Positions 1 to 5,241 of a stretch of 5,790 bases of DNA are shown piece by piece (positions within the stretch are counted from its first letter, which is position 1; the number at the start of each line of letters is the position of its first letter). Below the pieces are notes generated by a model. It made no database searches, had not been told where the DNA came from, and was given only the letters and a program-made list of their open reading frames with translations. Source of the stretch: Promethearchaeia archaeon (GTDB lineage Archaea > Asgardarchaeota > Lokiarchaeia > Sigyniarchaeales > SOKP01); contig JAHQWX010000138.1 of NCBI GenBank assembly GCA_029856375.1, positions 1-5,790 of the forward strand. The letters run 5' to 3'. Position numbers and translations under genes: made by a program.

Positions 1-98
1 ACTACATCCTTAACTAAAGCGGGAAATGTTAGAATATCTGTAAGTACGTTCTCACCAAATACGAGAGAGCCCGCTCCGATAAAAGTGATTTTTACCAT
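1..98 (-). CDS. Family 4 glycoside hydrolase (alpha-glucosidase/alpha-galactosidase type), N-terminal fragment
   Basis: The minus strand from the ATG at 98-96 is open to the window edge and encodes 32 residues starting MVKITFIGAGSLVFGEN and continuing through VLTDILTFPAL. A beta strand followed by GAGS (residues 8-11) is an NAD-binding Rossmann start, and the pattern FIGAGS-x-x-F with a following D-I-L-x-F-P-A-L is typical of GH4 enzymes. These hydrolyse alpha- or beta-glycosides by an unusual NAD- and metal-dependent oxidation/elimination mechanism in the cytoplasm. The catalytic Cys/His metal residues lie outside the window, so substrate cannot be told. A GGTAA element sits 6 nt before the ATG. 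The gene begins 31 bp after the stop of the four-helix membrane protein on the same strand, so the two are probably co-transcribed. A lactate/malate dehydrogenase-like Rossmann protein is the main alternative, but the FPAL context fits GH4 better. Confidence 0.8.
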   Translation of the reverse strand, partial: MVKITFIGAGSLVFGENVLTDILTFPALVKDV

Positions 99-104
99 AT
101 TAAC

Positions 105-109
105 TTACC
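105..109 (-). promoter_or_regulatory. Shine-Dalgarno-like GGTAA before the GH4 start
   Basis: Read on the minus strand, GGTAA lies 6 nt upstream of the ATG at 98-96. It differs at one base from the GGTGA element seen before other genes here and supports this ATG as the GH4 start. Confidence 0.45.
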
Positions 110-129
110 GGTGATGTTTATCGATTTTT

Positions 130-516
130 TCACGCTTCGTATTTAAGCAAAAACTCAATGAAGAGGCAACCAAATACTGTATCGACGGCAGTAGGCATAA
201 ATCCAAGAAGATTAATATGTCCAATAATTAAATAAATCAACGAAATAACGAGAAATATTGATTTCTCTAAAATGTAGAAAATTGCTATACCGTGATACTT
301 TTGTAAATTTCTACTAGTAGCAAAAAAGAAACATCCGAAAAGTATTATTAATGCAAAAACTATATGCATCCACATAAAACTCGGCGGATTAGCTACACCG
401 AATATCGAAATAGCGTCAGGCGCTAAAATTGAAGTTAGAATAAATGTCACACCAACAAGCCAATTCCAAAAAGCTGCAATTAAAAACATATACTTATAAT
501 AATCATTTTTTTCCAC
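130..516 (-). CDS. Small four-helix integral membrane protein, function unknown
   Basis: From the preferred GTG at 516-514 the product is 128 residues. The frame opens three codons earlier at a GTG (525-523), but that codon is part of a GGTGA ribosome binding site. Four hydrophobic segments are visible, at roughly residues 10-32, 46-67, 79-100 and 103-125, with short loops and almost no soluble domain. N-terminal aromatic-rich FWNWLVG and C-terminal LFIEFLLKY are the most distinctive stretches. The overall plan resembles small bacterial and archaeal four-helix membrane proteins such as DoxX-like families, but I cannot assign a family. No catalytic motif is visible. It is the first gene of a likely minus-strand pair with the GH4 gene; a link to sugar uptake or membrane energetics would be guesswork. 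Confidence 0.75.
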   Translation of the reverse strand: MEKNDYYKYMFLIAAFWNWLVGVTFILTSILAPDAISIFGVANPPSFMWMHIVFALIILFGCFFFATSRNLQKYHGIAIFYILEKSIFLVISLIYLIIGHINLLGFMPTAVDTVFGCLFIEFLLKYEA

Positions 517-521
517 AAATG

Positions 522-526
522 TCACC
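522..526 (-). promoter_or_regulatory. GGTGA ribosome binding site that decides the start of the four-helix membrane protein
   Basis: On the minus strand GGTGA is followed by 5 nt (CATTT) and then GTG at 516-514. The same 5-nt spacing occurs before the two genes of the methyltransferase operon. The upstream in-frame GTG at 525-523 lies inside this element and is therefore unlikely to be the start. Confidence 0.6.
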
Positions 527-540
527 TTATTGAATTTTTA

Positions 541-556
541 AAATAATTTATATTAG
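541..556 (-). promoter_or_regulatory. Possible TATA box for the minus-strand membrane protein/GH4 pair
   Basis: The minus strand here reads TAATATAAATTATTTT, a TATA-like element in the 121-bp divergent gap (526-646). Its centre is about 25 nt from the ribosome binding site, so a transcript from it would have almost no leader. A second AT-rich candidate at about 573-590 would leave a leader of about 30 nt and fits the Shine-Dalgarno better. The whole gap is very AT-rich, so either may be chance. Confidence 0.3.
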
Positions 557-607
557 AAGTTATTAACTCTACAATTAATAAATATTAACAAGCTAGAGCT
601 CGTATTA

Positions 608-620
608 ATTATCAATAAAT
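608..620 (+). promoter_or_regulatory. Weak TATA-like element upstream of the Kre9/Knh-like gene
   Basis: ATTATCAATAAAT is centred about 30 nt before the ATG at 647, the distance expected for a leaderless archaeal transcript, and there is no ribosome binding site in between. The match to a TTTATATA consensus is poor and the region is AT-rich throughout. Confidence 0.25.
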
Positions 621-646
621 CTGCAATTTCTTGTTTAGATAGCAAC

Positions 647-1195
647 ATGAAAATAAAAGATAAACTCACATATTCGTTCTCTATCGCAATACTTTTATTT
701 GGGATCGCCTTCCCAAATCTTCATTGTATTACTCCAGTTTTTCAATCTTCCGAAATTCGATTATCTGATTTCGACGATATTTTTGGAGATGTTTTGGTAA
801 CTAGACCCAATCGAAACGATGTATTGATAATTGGGGAAGAGTTTATCGTAAAATGGGAGATTTTAGGCGGTTTTGAATTAGTTACGATAAGCTTGTATAA
901 AGGAAACGAACATGTGTATGCAATCGCATCAGCCGTAGAAAATGACGGAGAATATGAGTGGACCGTAGGGGATCTTGAGGAGGGCAACGATTATCATATT
1001 CGTATTTGGGACTGGATTGATTTTAACGGTGGTGACGATAGCGATTATTTTCGAATTGCTTCAAAAACTAGTTTATTGTACGAGCAAATCTTATTTCTTT
1101 CAATAATAATTGGAATTTCAGCAGGAATAGCTATTCTTGTTACTGTTTTTCTTAGAAGAAGATTTAGCTCAAAAAAATCTATCGCAGATCAATAA
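647..1195 (+). CDS. Surface-anchored type I membrane protein with Kre9/Knh-like Ig-fold domain
   Basis: The product has 182 residues. Residues about 8-25 form a hydrophobic signal segment after a basic start (MKIKDK). Residues about 50-137 carry a beta-rich domain with the pattern of the Kre9/Knh1 N-terminal-like family: a VKWE strand (68-71), VTISLYKG (79-86), IAS, then DGEYEWTV (100-107), and a final YHIRIWD and DYFRI (133-137). A C-terminal membrane helix at about 146-169 is followed by the basic tail RRRFSSKK, which should stay in the cytoplasm and leave the domain outside. The family is known from fungal cell wall proteins and from prokaryotic surface proteins, and is generally a structural or carbohydrate-associated module without catalytic residues. 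No Shine-Dalgarno precedes the ATG, so the transcript may be leaderless. The last 17 bp overlap the convergent gene at 1179-1496. Confidence 0.75.
   Translation: MKIKDKLTYSFSIAILLFGIAFPNLHCITPVFQSSEIRLSDFDDIFGDVLVTRPNRNDVLIIGEEFIVKWEILGGFELVTISLYKGNEHVYAIASAVENDGEYEWTVGDLEEGNDYHIRIWDWIDFNGGDDSDYFRIASKTSLLYEQILFLSIIIGISAGIAILVTVFLRRRFSSKKSIADQ
1171..1178 (-). terminator. T7 tract directly after the stop of the small minus-strand gene
   Basis: On the minus strand the TAG stop (1181-1179) is followed by A and then seven consecutive T. Short oligo-T tracts are the main intrinsic signal for archaeal RNA polymerase termination. The tract lies inside the 3' end of the convergent plus-strand gene, where the same bases encode its SSKKS tail. 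Confidence 0.55.
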
Positions 1196-1496
1196 AGTCC
1201 AGTATGTTTAATTCTTCGTCAATAATAATTTTATCTTTATGCTTTTCGGTAAATAAATCCTCCATATCGGGCGGATGCATAAATTCCGTTTCCGTGTATA
1301 TTTTATATTCGCAGATTATTTCGAACGCTTTTTTACCTTGGAAAGAGAACTCTTTAGGCTCTCCAATTGAGAGATCTGAAAGGCTTCTATACGATAAATG
1401 CCCACCACCTCCCGCATGCTCGCCAAGCTTGTAAACTTCGCTAATTTTTTCGCGTATTTTTTGTTCTAAAAGATTTTTCTCGCTCACTACTTCCAA
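1179..1496 (-). CDS. Small hypothetical protein with a GGGG loop (HAGGGGHLSY)
   Basis: The product has 105 residues from a TTG at 1496-1494; a GTG at 1487-1485 would give 102. Neither has a clear ribosome binding site, so the start is open. Residues 5-26 look like an amphipathic helix, followed by HAGGGGHLSYRSLSDLSIGEP (27-47), a beta-like stretch GKKAFEIICEYKIYTETEF (54-72) and an acidic C-terminal part ending in an IIIDEELNILDFI strand. There is no signal peptide or membrane segment, so it should be cytosolic. The four-glycine loop flanked by two His residues could be a phosphate or metal contact, but I recognise no catalytic family. It lies 40 bp downstream of the membrane esterase on the same strand and may be co-transcribed. 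Coding status is supported by its alternating hydrophobic pattern and by the T7 tract right after its stop. Confidence 0.65.
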   Translation of the reverse strand: MEVVSEKNLLEQKIREKISEVYKLGEHAGGGGHLSYRSLSDLSIGEPKEFSFQGKKAFEIICEYKIYTETEFMHPPDMEDLFTEKHKDKIIIDEELNILDFIDLR

Positions 1497-1508
1497 ATCT
1501 TTTTCTTA

Positions 1509-1544
1509 TAATTCAGATTAATTACATCACTCTAATTCAAATTA
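1509..1544. repeat. Two near-identical 12-bp direct repeats in the gap upstream of the small gene
   Basis: TAATTCAGATTA (1509-1520) and TAATTCAAATTA (1533-1544) match at 11 of 12 positions and start 24 bp apart. The second copy lies within an inverted repeat, CTAATT-CA-AATTAG (1532-1545), which covers the stop codon of the esterase gene. They could be operator half-sites for the small gene, or chance in AT-rich DNA. Confidence 0.35.
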
Positions 1545-3270
1545 GGTCATTAACGCAAAGATAAAGAAACCGTTCCAAATAGTACATAAACAACATATTG
1601 TAATGTCCCGAAAAATAGAGATCATTTGCGTGTCCAGCAAATGGAAGCCACAAAATGGCGCAATCATCGTTCCCTGCTTCGGAATATTTATCTTTTATGT
1701 CTTGTGAAACTAAAGCACACCCTAAATCGTTCATCCCCTGGAAAATGAAACACGGAAATGTGGTTGATGTGATGAAATAATTCTCGGGTTTTTGGAATTC
1801 GTCTCTCCCAGGAAGTCCGGAGTAATTATTCGCGGGATATATCGGAACCATACCTTTGATCGTAATGCCCGAGCCAAAAATATGATTATAACTCCCACTA
1901 GCAATTGCTAACGCAGTTGTACACGTTAAGTGCCCTCCCGCCGAGCCCCCCATCACGAAAACCGAACTTAAATCAGCGTTGTATAATTTGGAGTAATTAT
2001 TTATTAAATTTTGCGTGAAAATTCCAATGTGTCTTATCATATCTTCAATATCAAAGTCACCTAAAACATAATCTGGAGTAGGAATAATACCACCTTCGGT
2101 TTCTTTTAGCCCATATTGAATGTCAAAAACAACATATCCTTGAGCAACTAAGTATTTATTCACTTGCATCATGTTAGCGAAGCCTTTATCGCCGTATCGC
2201 CACGAACCACCGTGGATTTTTATAATGATTGAGTTCTTCCCAGGTAAGTCGTCGCCACCTCCCTCTAAATAATACGCGTCGTAATGAAGTCTAATACCTT
2301 CGCCGCTGTAAAATTCCTTATCAATATCGATTTTACAGTCCTTTGGAGCGATTCCCAGAAAATGTTCTGGAAAGGAAAATTGACTCCCCATAAAATATTG
2401 GCTTTCAACTTCTGCAGGTATGTTGCTACGCCAATTGCTTCCAAACGAGCTAGCAAAATTCCCTTCCATTAAATTAATCGAATAGGGTACAAAAAATAGC
2501 GGTAATAAGAGAATAATCGTTAAGGTCAACCCAAGAATTGCGAAGCCGTAATGAAAGACCTTTCGCCAATTCCTTCTACTTATCGTCTTTATGAGCAGAA
2601 ATGTAGCGCTTAGAAAAATAAAAGCAAACGCGATTGCAAACTGAGGTATTATCCCAAACACGAAACTTACGCCGTAACCAGGAAATAGTAATAGACGAGA
2701 AAGATACACTCCGCCCATTAAAGTGCTAAAGCAAATTCCCGCTAAAACTATTTTTAATGCGACTTTTACTGTGCGAGTTCTTTTTGTTTGAGTTCGATCC
2801 CCTTTTATCCCGATATCCCATACTTCTCGATTGTCGAGGTTTTTAACATCTAAATACGCAATAATACCTCCAAACGCGAAAATCCCGAAATTGCTTCCGT
2901 AGACTAAAGTATACCAGCCAATATTATCAATAAGTGCGTTAGAGTATGTAATTGAGATAAATAGATTTCCCAGTACCATAAATAACATCCCTAAAAATAC
3001 GAAAACAGGGTAAATATAACATAATAAATTTAGCCTATTTCCAAAAATAGTCGTTTTATTGAGTTTTATTGAGTTTACATAAACAAGCAAAAAGTTCGCG
3101 AATAAGTCGACGAATAATATAATCCCAAAAATGTCCCAAGTTATGGAATAAATTGGTATCGCTACATATATGATTCCAAGCACAATACAAGCTAGGTTTA
3201 AAACTAAGGAAGCGTATGCAATGTTTTTTATGCTGAAATAAATATTCAACTTACTTTGAATCTCGTTCAT
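1537..3270 (-). CDS. Seven-helix membrane-anchored alpha/beta-hydrolase (esterase/lipase-like), catalytic domain predicted outside
   Basis: The product has 577 residues from the ATG at 3270-3268. Seven membrane helices are visible at about 18-40, 43-66, 84-107, 117-140, 170-192, 199-227 and 240-262. Loops 2-3, 4-5 (KGDRTQTKRTR) and 6-7 (SRRNWRK) are strongly basic and the others are not, so the positive-inside rule puts the N-terminus inside and the C-terminal domain outside. Residues about 310-575 are an alpha/beta-hydrolase of the esterase/lipase (Abhydrolase_3, BD-FAE-like) type: HGGSW oxyanion motif (353-357), nucleophile elbow GGSAG (441-445, Ser443), probable acid Asp514 in GMNDLG and His547 in AGHAND. 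The full triad is present, so it should be active on ester or amide bonds of surface or external substrates; the substrate is unknown. The seven-helix part matches no transporter or receptor I can name. A TATA box placed for a leaderless transcript precedes it. Confidence 0.85.
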   Translation of the reverse strand: MNEIQSKLNIYFSIKNIAYASLVLNLACIVLGIIYVAIPIYSITWDIFGIILFVDLFANFLLVYVNSIKLNKTTIFGNRLNLLCYIYPVFVFLGMLFMVLGNLFISITYSNALIDNIGWYTLVYGSNFGIFAFGGIIAYLDVKNLDNREVWDIGIKGDRTQTKRTRTVKVALKIVLAGICFSTLMGGVYLSRLLLFPGYGVSFVFGIIPQFAIAFAFIFLSATFLLIKTISRRNWRKVFHYGFAILGLTLTIILLLPLFFVPYSINLMEGNFASSFGSNWRSNIPAEVESQYFMGSQFSFPEHFLGIAPKDCKIDIDKEFYSGEGIRLHYDAYYLEGGGDDLPGKNSIIIKIHGGSWRYGDKGFANMMQVNKYLVAQGYVVFDIQYGLKETEGGIIPTPDYVLGDFDIEDMIRHIGIFTQNLINNYSKLYNADLSSVFVMGGSAGGHLTCTTALAIASGSYNHIFGSGITIKGMVPIYPANNYSGLPGRDEFQKPENYFITSTTFPCFIFQGMNDLGCALVSQDIKDKYSEAGNDDCAILWLPFAGHANDLYFSGHYNMLFMYYLERFLYLCVNDLI

Positions 3271-3292
3271 GGTAGAAATTTTTCCAAACTTC

Positions 3293-3304
3293 TATATATA
3301 ATTT
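3293..3304 (-). promoter_or_regulatory. TATA box of the membrane esterase gene, placed for a leaderless transcript
   Basis: The minus strand reads AAATTATATATA, with its centre about 27 nt upstream of the ATG at 3270-3268. Archaeal transcription normally starts about 25-30 nt past the TATA centre, which puts the first transcribed base at or next to the ATG. No Shine-Dalgarno lies between, which agrees with leaderless translation. Confidence 0.55.
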
Positions 3305-3344
3305 CTATCTTACTCTCAACATTAACTATTCATGTATCGCGTTA

Positions 3345-3353
3345 TTTATATAA
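3345..3353 (+). promoter_or_regulatory. TATA box of the methyltransferase/corrinoid operon
   Basis: TTTATATAA is an almost exact match to the archaeal box A consensus. Its centre at about 3349 predicts a transcript start near 3374-3378, just ahead of the ribosome binding site at 3379-3383, giving a short leader of about 11-15 nt before the TTG start. Confidence 0.6.
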
Positions 3354-3378
3354 AAAACAAAATAATCTATAATAAATA

Positions 3379-3383
3379 GGTGA
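3379..3383 (+). promoter_or_regulatory. GGTGA ribosome binding site that decides the methyltransferase start
   Basis: AGGTGA is followed by GAATT and then TTG at 3389-3391, the same 5-nt spacing as for the membrane protein at 514-516 and the corrinoid gene. The longest frame begins at GTG 3380-3382, which is inside this element. Confidence 0.65.
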
Positions 3384-3388
3384 GAATT

Positions 3389-4555
3389 TTGGTATTGTCA
3401 AAACGAGAACGCGTCATTAGGACTTTAGAGCTTGAGGAACCAGATATTATTCCGATCTTTTATTATGGAATCGAGAAAACAGGTACTGCGTATCAAGCCT
3501 TCATGGAATCTGAGGAGTATAAGAAAAACGAGAAGTATATTAAAAATTCCTATTCTCGTTTTAAAAATAATTGGGTTGGAGATATTACGGTTCAGCGATT
3601 CTTTAATGTGGATCTTTTTTCTATGGATCCATTTCGATCGAAAGTAAAATATTCTATCGTACAAAGTCCTCCTGGCGCTCCAGGTTGTGTTCTAGAGACT
3701 GCTGGTGGTAGATTATTCAAAATAAAACCTCAAGTTGGAACCGGAAAACCTTACCTATGGTATATGGATGGTTATTACAAAACGCCAGAAATACGCAAGA
3801 AATATTGGGACGAATATGGCAAACCTTCGGAATTAATAGACGATAAAATAAATTATTCTCCAAAAGTATGGAACGAATATGTGGAAAGTCTTTCCCCCTA
3901 CCTTTATCCAATGGCTAATTTGGGCGTAAATTTGCACGAGGCTTTATTTGAAGGAATGACAATGTCTCGGGTTATGTATTATATGCGTAAAGATCCCAAG
4001 CATATTCATGAAGTAATGACTGAATATACAAAAACGGGTTTAGAAATAATAAAGCGATTATCAGAAGCAGGGGTTGAAGTAGCGTTTTATGGGGATGATC
4101 TTGGCTCAAAGGGAAAATCGATATTTTCTCTTAAAAGTTTCCGCGAATTTATACTGCCATATTATAGACAACTATATCAAGCGTGTAGGAAAAGAGGCAT
4201 TTTTATTATTCAGCATTCTTGTGGTTATATTGACAACCTATTACCAGATATGGTTGATGCTGGATTACAGGGCATTCAAGCGCTAGAACCAGCTGCTGGC
4301 GTTGATTTAGCGAATTTAAAAGAAACCCTTGGAGACCGATTATGCTTCTTAGGAGGAATGGATTCGACTAAAATACTTAATTTTGGGTCACCTAAAGATA
4401 TTGAAGAAGATGTGAAAAAGTGTATTAAGGCAGCGGGTGTGGGTGGTGGTTATTTTGCTGGACCAAGTCATGACATATTAAATGTCCCTTGGGAAAATCT
4501 TTTAGTATTTCATGCAGCCTTAGAAAAATATCGTAAATACCCACTAAATTTTTGA
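3389..4555 (+). CDS. Uroporphyrinogen decarboxylase-fold corrinoid methyltransferase (MtaA/MtbA-like)
   Basis: The preferred TTG start gives 388 residues beginning MVLSKRERVIRTL; a TTG at 3395 is also possible, and the longest frame (GTG 3380) gives 391. Numbering here follows the 391-residue frame. The R-E-R-V-I-R-T-L start and L-E-E-P-D-I-I-P-I are typical of the family. Core motifs are DDLGSKGKS (239-247) followed by a phenylalanine-rich FREFILPYY helix, QHSCGYIDNLLPD (278-290), ALEPAAGVDL (301-310), GGMDS (325-329) and FAGPSHDILNVPWEN (359-373). Such enzymes move a methyl group between a corrinoid protein and a donor or acceptor (CoM, pterin, or a methylated substrate). True uroporphyrinogen decarboxylase is less likely because of the adjacent corrinoid gene and the His279-x-Cys281 pair, half of the MtaA/MtbA zinc site. 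The second Cys of that site appears to be Ser363. The donor cannot be named. It is first in an operon, 20 bp before the corrinoid gene. Confidence 0.85.
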   Translation: MVLSKRERVIRTLELEEPDIIPIFYYGIEKTGTAYQAFMESEEYKKNEKYIKNSYSRFKNNWVGDITVQRFFNVDLFSMDPFRSKVKYSIVQSPPGAPGCVLETAGGRLFKIKPQVGTGKPYLWYMDGYYKTPEIRKKYWDEYGKPSELIDDKINYSPKVWNEYVESLSPYLYPMANLGVNLHEALFEGMTMSRVMYYMRKDPKHIHEVMTEYTKTGLEIIKRLSEAGVEVAFYGDDLGSKGKSIFSLKSFREFILPYYRQLYQACRKRGIFIIQHSCGYIDNLLPDMVDAGLQGIQALEPAAGVDLANLKETLGDRLCFLGGMDSTKILNFGSPKDIEEDVKKCIKAAGVGGGYFAGPSHDILNVPWENLLVFHAALEKYRKYPLNF

Positions 4556-4565
4556 TAATTAACGA

Positions 4566-4570
4566 TGTGA
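4566..4570 (+). promoter_or_regulatory. Shine-Dalgarno-like TGTGA before the corrinoid gene
   Basis: TGTGA lies in the 20-bp gap between the two operon genes, 5 nt (AATAA) before the ATG at 4576. It differs by one base from GGTGA and keeps the spacing seen at the other led genes, so independent initiation on the second gene is likely. Confidence 0.5.
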
Positions 4571-4575
4571 AATAA

Positions 4576-5226
4576 ATGGATTTAGAAAAAATAACTGAAT
4601 TAATCGTTGAGTTAGAACTTGACGAAATTGATAGTGCGGTTCAAGAAGCGTTAAACGAAGGAAAATCCGCTTTCTCGATATTAGATGCACTCACTAAAGG
4701 AATGAATAAAGTTGGTAAATTATACGAAGAAGACGAATATTTTTTACCTGAACTAGCGCTTGCTGGAGATACCATGAACGCTGCTTTAGAAATTCTTAAA
4801 CCTATACTCGAAGCTGAGAGCGCAGATTTAGAACAAGAACAAGTTGTTTTGGCTACTGTGAAGGGTGATAATCACGATATCGGGAAAAATATTTTATGTT
4901 CTTTATTATTAAGTGCTGGCTTTAAAATACACGACTTAGGAAAAGATGTAGACGAAAAGATAATCGTAGAAAAAGTAAAGGAAACAGGAGCAAAGATCGT
5001 CGCTTTAAGTTCCCTCTTATCAACAACTGTTGTGCACATAAGAGATGTCAACAAAGCTTTAAAAGATGCCGGATTAAGAGATGATGTTAAGATTATCGTT
5101 GGTGGAGCTCCTTTAGACATGGATCTTGCCAAAAGATTCGGAGCCGATGATTTTGCCGACACCGTTGTTGAAGGAGTAAGACATATTAAAGAACTTGCGA
5201 AAATCCCCGTAAAAGTAAAAGAATAA
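4576..5226 (+). CDS. B12-binding corrinoid protein (MtaC/MtbC/MttC-like methyl carrier)
   Basis: The 216-residue product has the normal length for a methyltransferase corrinoid protein. Residues about 1-85 form the helical cap (B12-binding 2 type), with NKVGKLYEEDEYFLPEL (44-60) and a following AGDTMNAAL helix. Residues about 89-212 are the Rossmann-like cobalamin domain: VLATVKGDNHDIGKN (91-105) contains the D-x-H-x-x-G signature, with His100 as the expected lower cobalt ligand. SSLLSTT (145-151) and VGGAPL (175-180) are the other cofactor-loop motifs, followed by FGADDFADT. Its corrin cobalt carries the methyl group between two methyltransferases in the cytoplasm. It probably partners the methyltransferase encoded 20 bp upstream. 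Neither the second methyltransferase nor a reductive activase of RamA type is in the window, so both must be encoded elsewhere. Confidence 0.93.
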   Translation: MDLEKITELIVELELDEIDSAVQEALNEGKSAFSILDALTKGMNKVGKLYEEDEYFLPELALAGDTMNAALEILKPILEAESADLEQEQVVLATVKGDNHDIGKNILCSLLLSAGFKIHDLGKDVDEKIIVEKVKETGAKIVALSSLLSTTVVHIRDVNKALKDAGLRDDVKIIVGGAPLDMDLAKRFGADDFADTVVEGVRHIKELAKIPVKVKE

Positions 5227-5229
5227 TAT

Positions 5230-5234
5230 AAAAA
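5230..5234 (-). terminator. Short T5 run after the ferredoxin stop
   Basis: Read on the minus strand, five T follow the TAA stop (5244-5242) after a short spacer, within the 15-bp gap between the convergent stop codons. This is a weak oligo-T terminator candidate. Confidence 0.35.
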
Positions 5235-5241
5235 TACTACT

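Noticed and set aside
526..646. A possible small RNA or extra short gene in the divergent gap
   Set aside because: Only AT-rich sequence with scattered TATA-like elements is visible; there is no GC-rich stem and no supported open frame.
742..987. Open frame of 81 codons on the minus strand inside the Kre9/Knh-like gene
   Set aside because: It is Ser/Thr/Pro-rich with no domain signal and lies wholly within a gene with clear signal peptide, domain and anchor.
1204..1434. Open frame of 76 codons on the plus strand opposite the small hypothetical gene
   Set aside because: Composition is low-complexity (SSSIII, PPPPACSP), and the minus-strand frame has a sensible secondary-structure pattern and a terminator.
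2265..2472. Two short frames, one on each strand, inside the membrane esterase gene
   Set aside because: Both lie in a region where the esterase frame is continuous and carries the start of its hydrolase domain; no start signals.
3293..3300. TATATATA as a plus-strand promoter for the methyltransferase
   Set aside because: It is self-complementary, but it lies about 90 nt from the plus-strand start, while a better box at 3345-3353 is correctly spaced.
3425..3911. Short frames on both strands inside the methyltransferase N-terminal half
   Set aside because: They overlap conserved methyltransferase sequence and show no family features or ribosome binding sites.
4089..4286. Plus-strand frame of 65 codons within the methyltransferase
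   Set aside because: It covers the DDLGS and HSCG motifs of the real frame and is a shifted reading of it.
3389..4555. Genuine haem-pathway uroporphyrinogen decarboxylase
   Set aside because: The His-x-Cys pair and the adjacent corrinoid protein gene point to methyl transfer; the N-terminal substrate-binding signature of haem-pathway enzymes is not apparent.
4872..5162. Minus-strand frame of 96 codons inside the corrinoid gene
   Set aside because: Exact antisense of the conserved cobalamin-binding domain; no promoter or binding site of its own.
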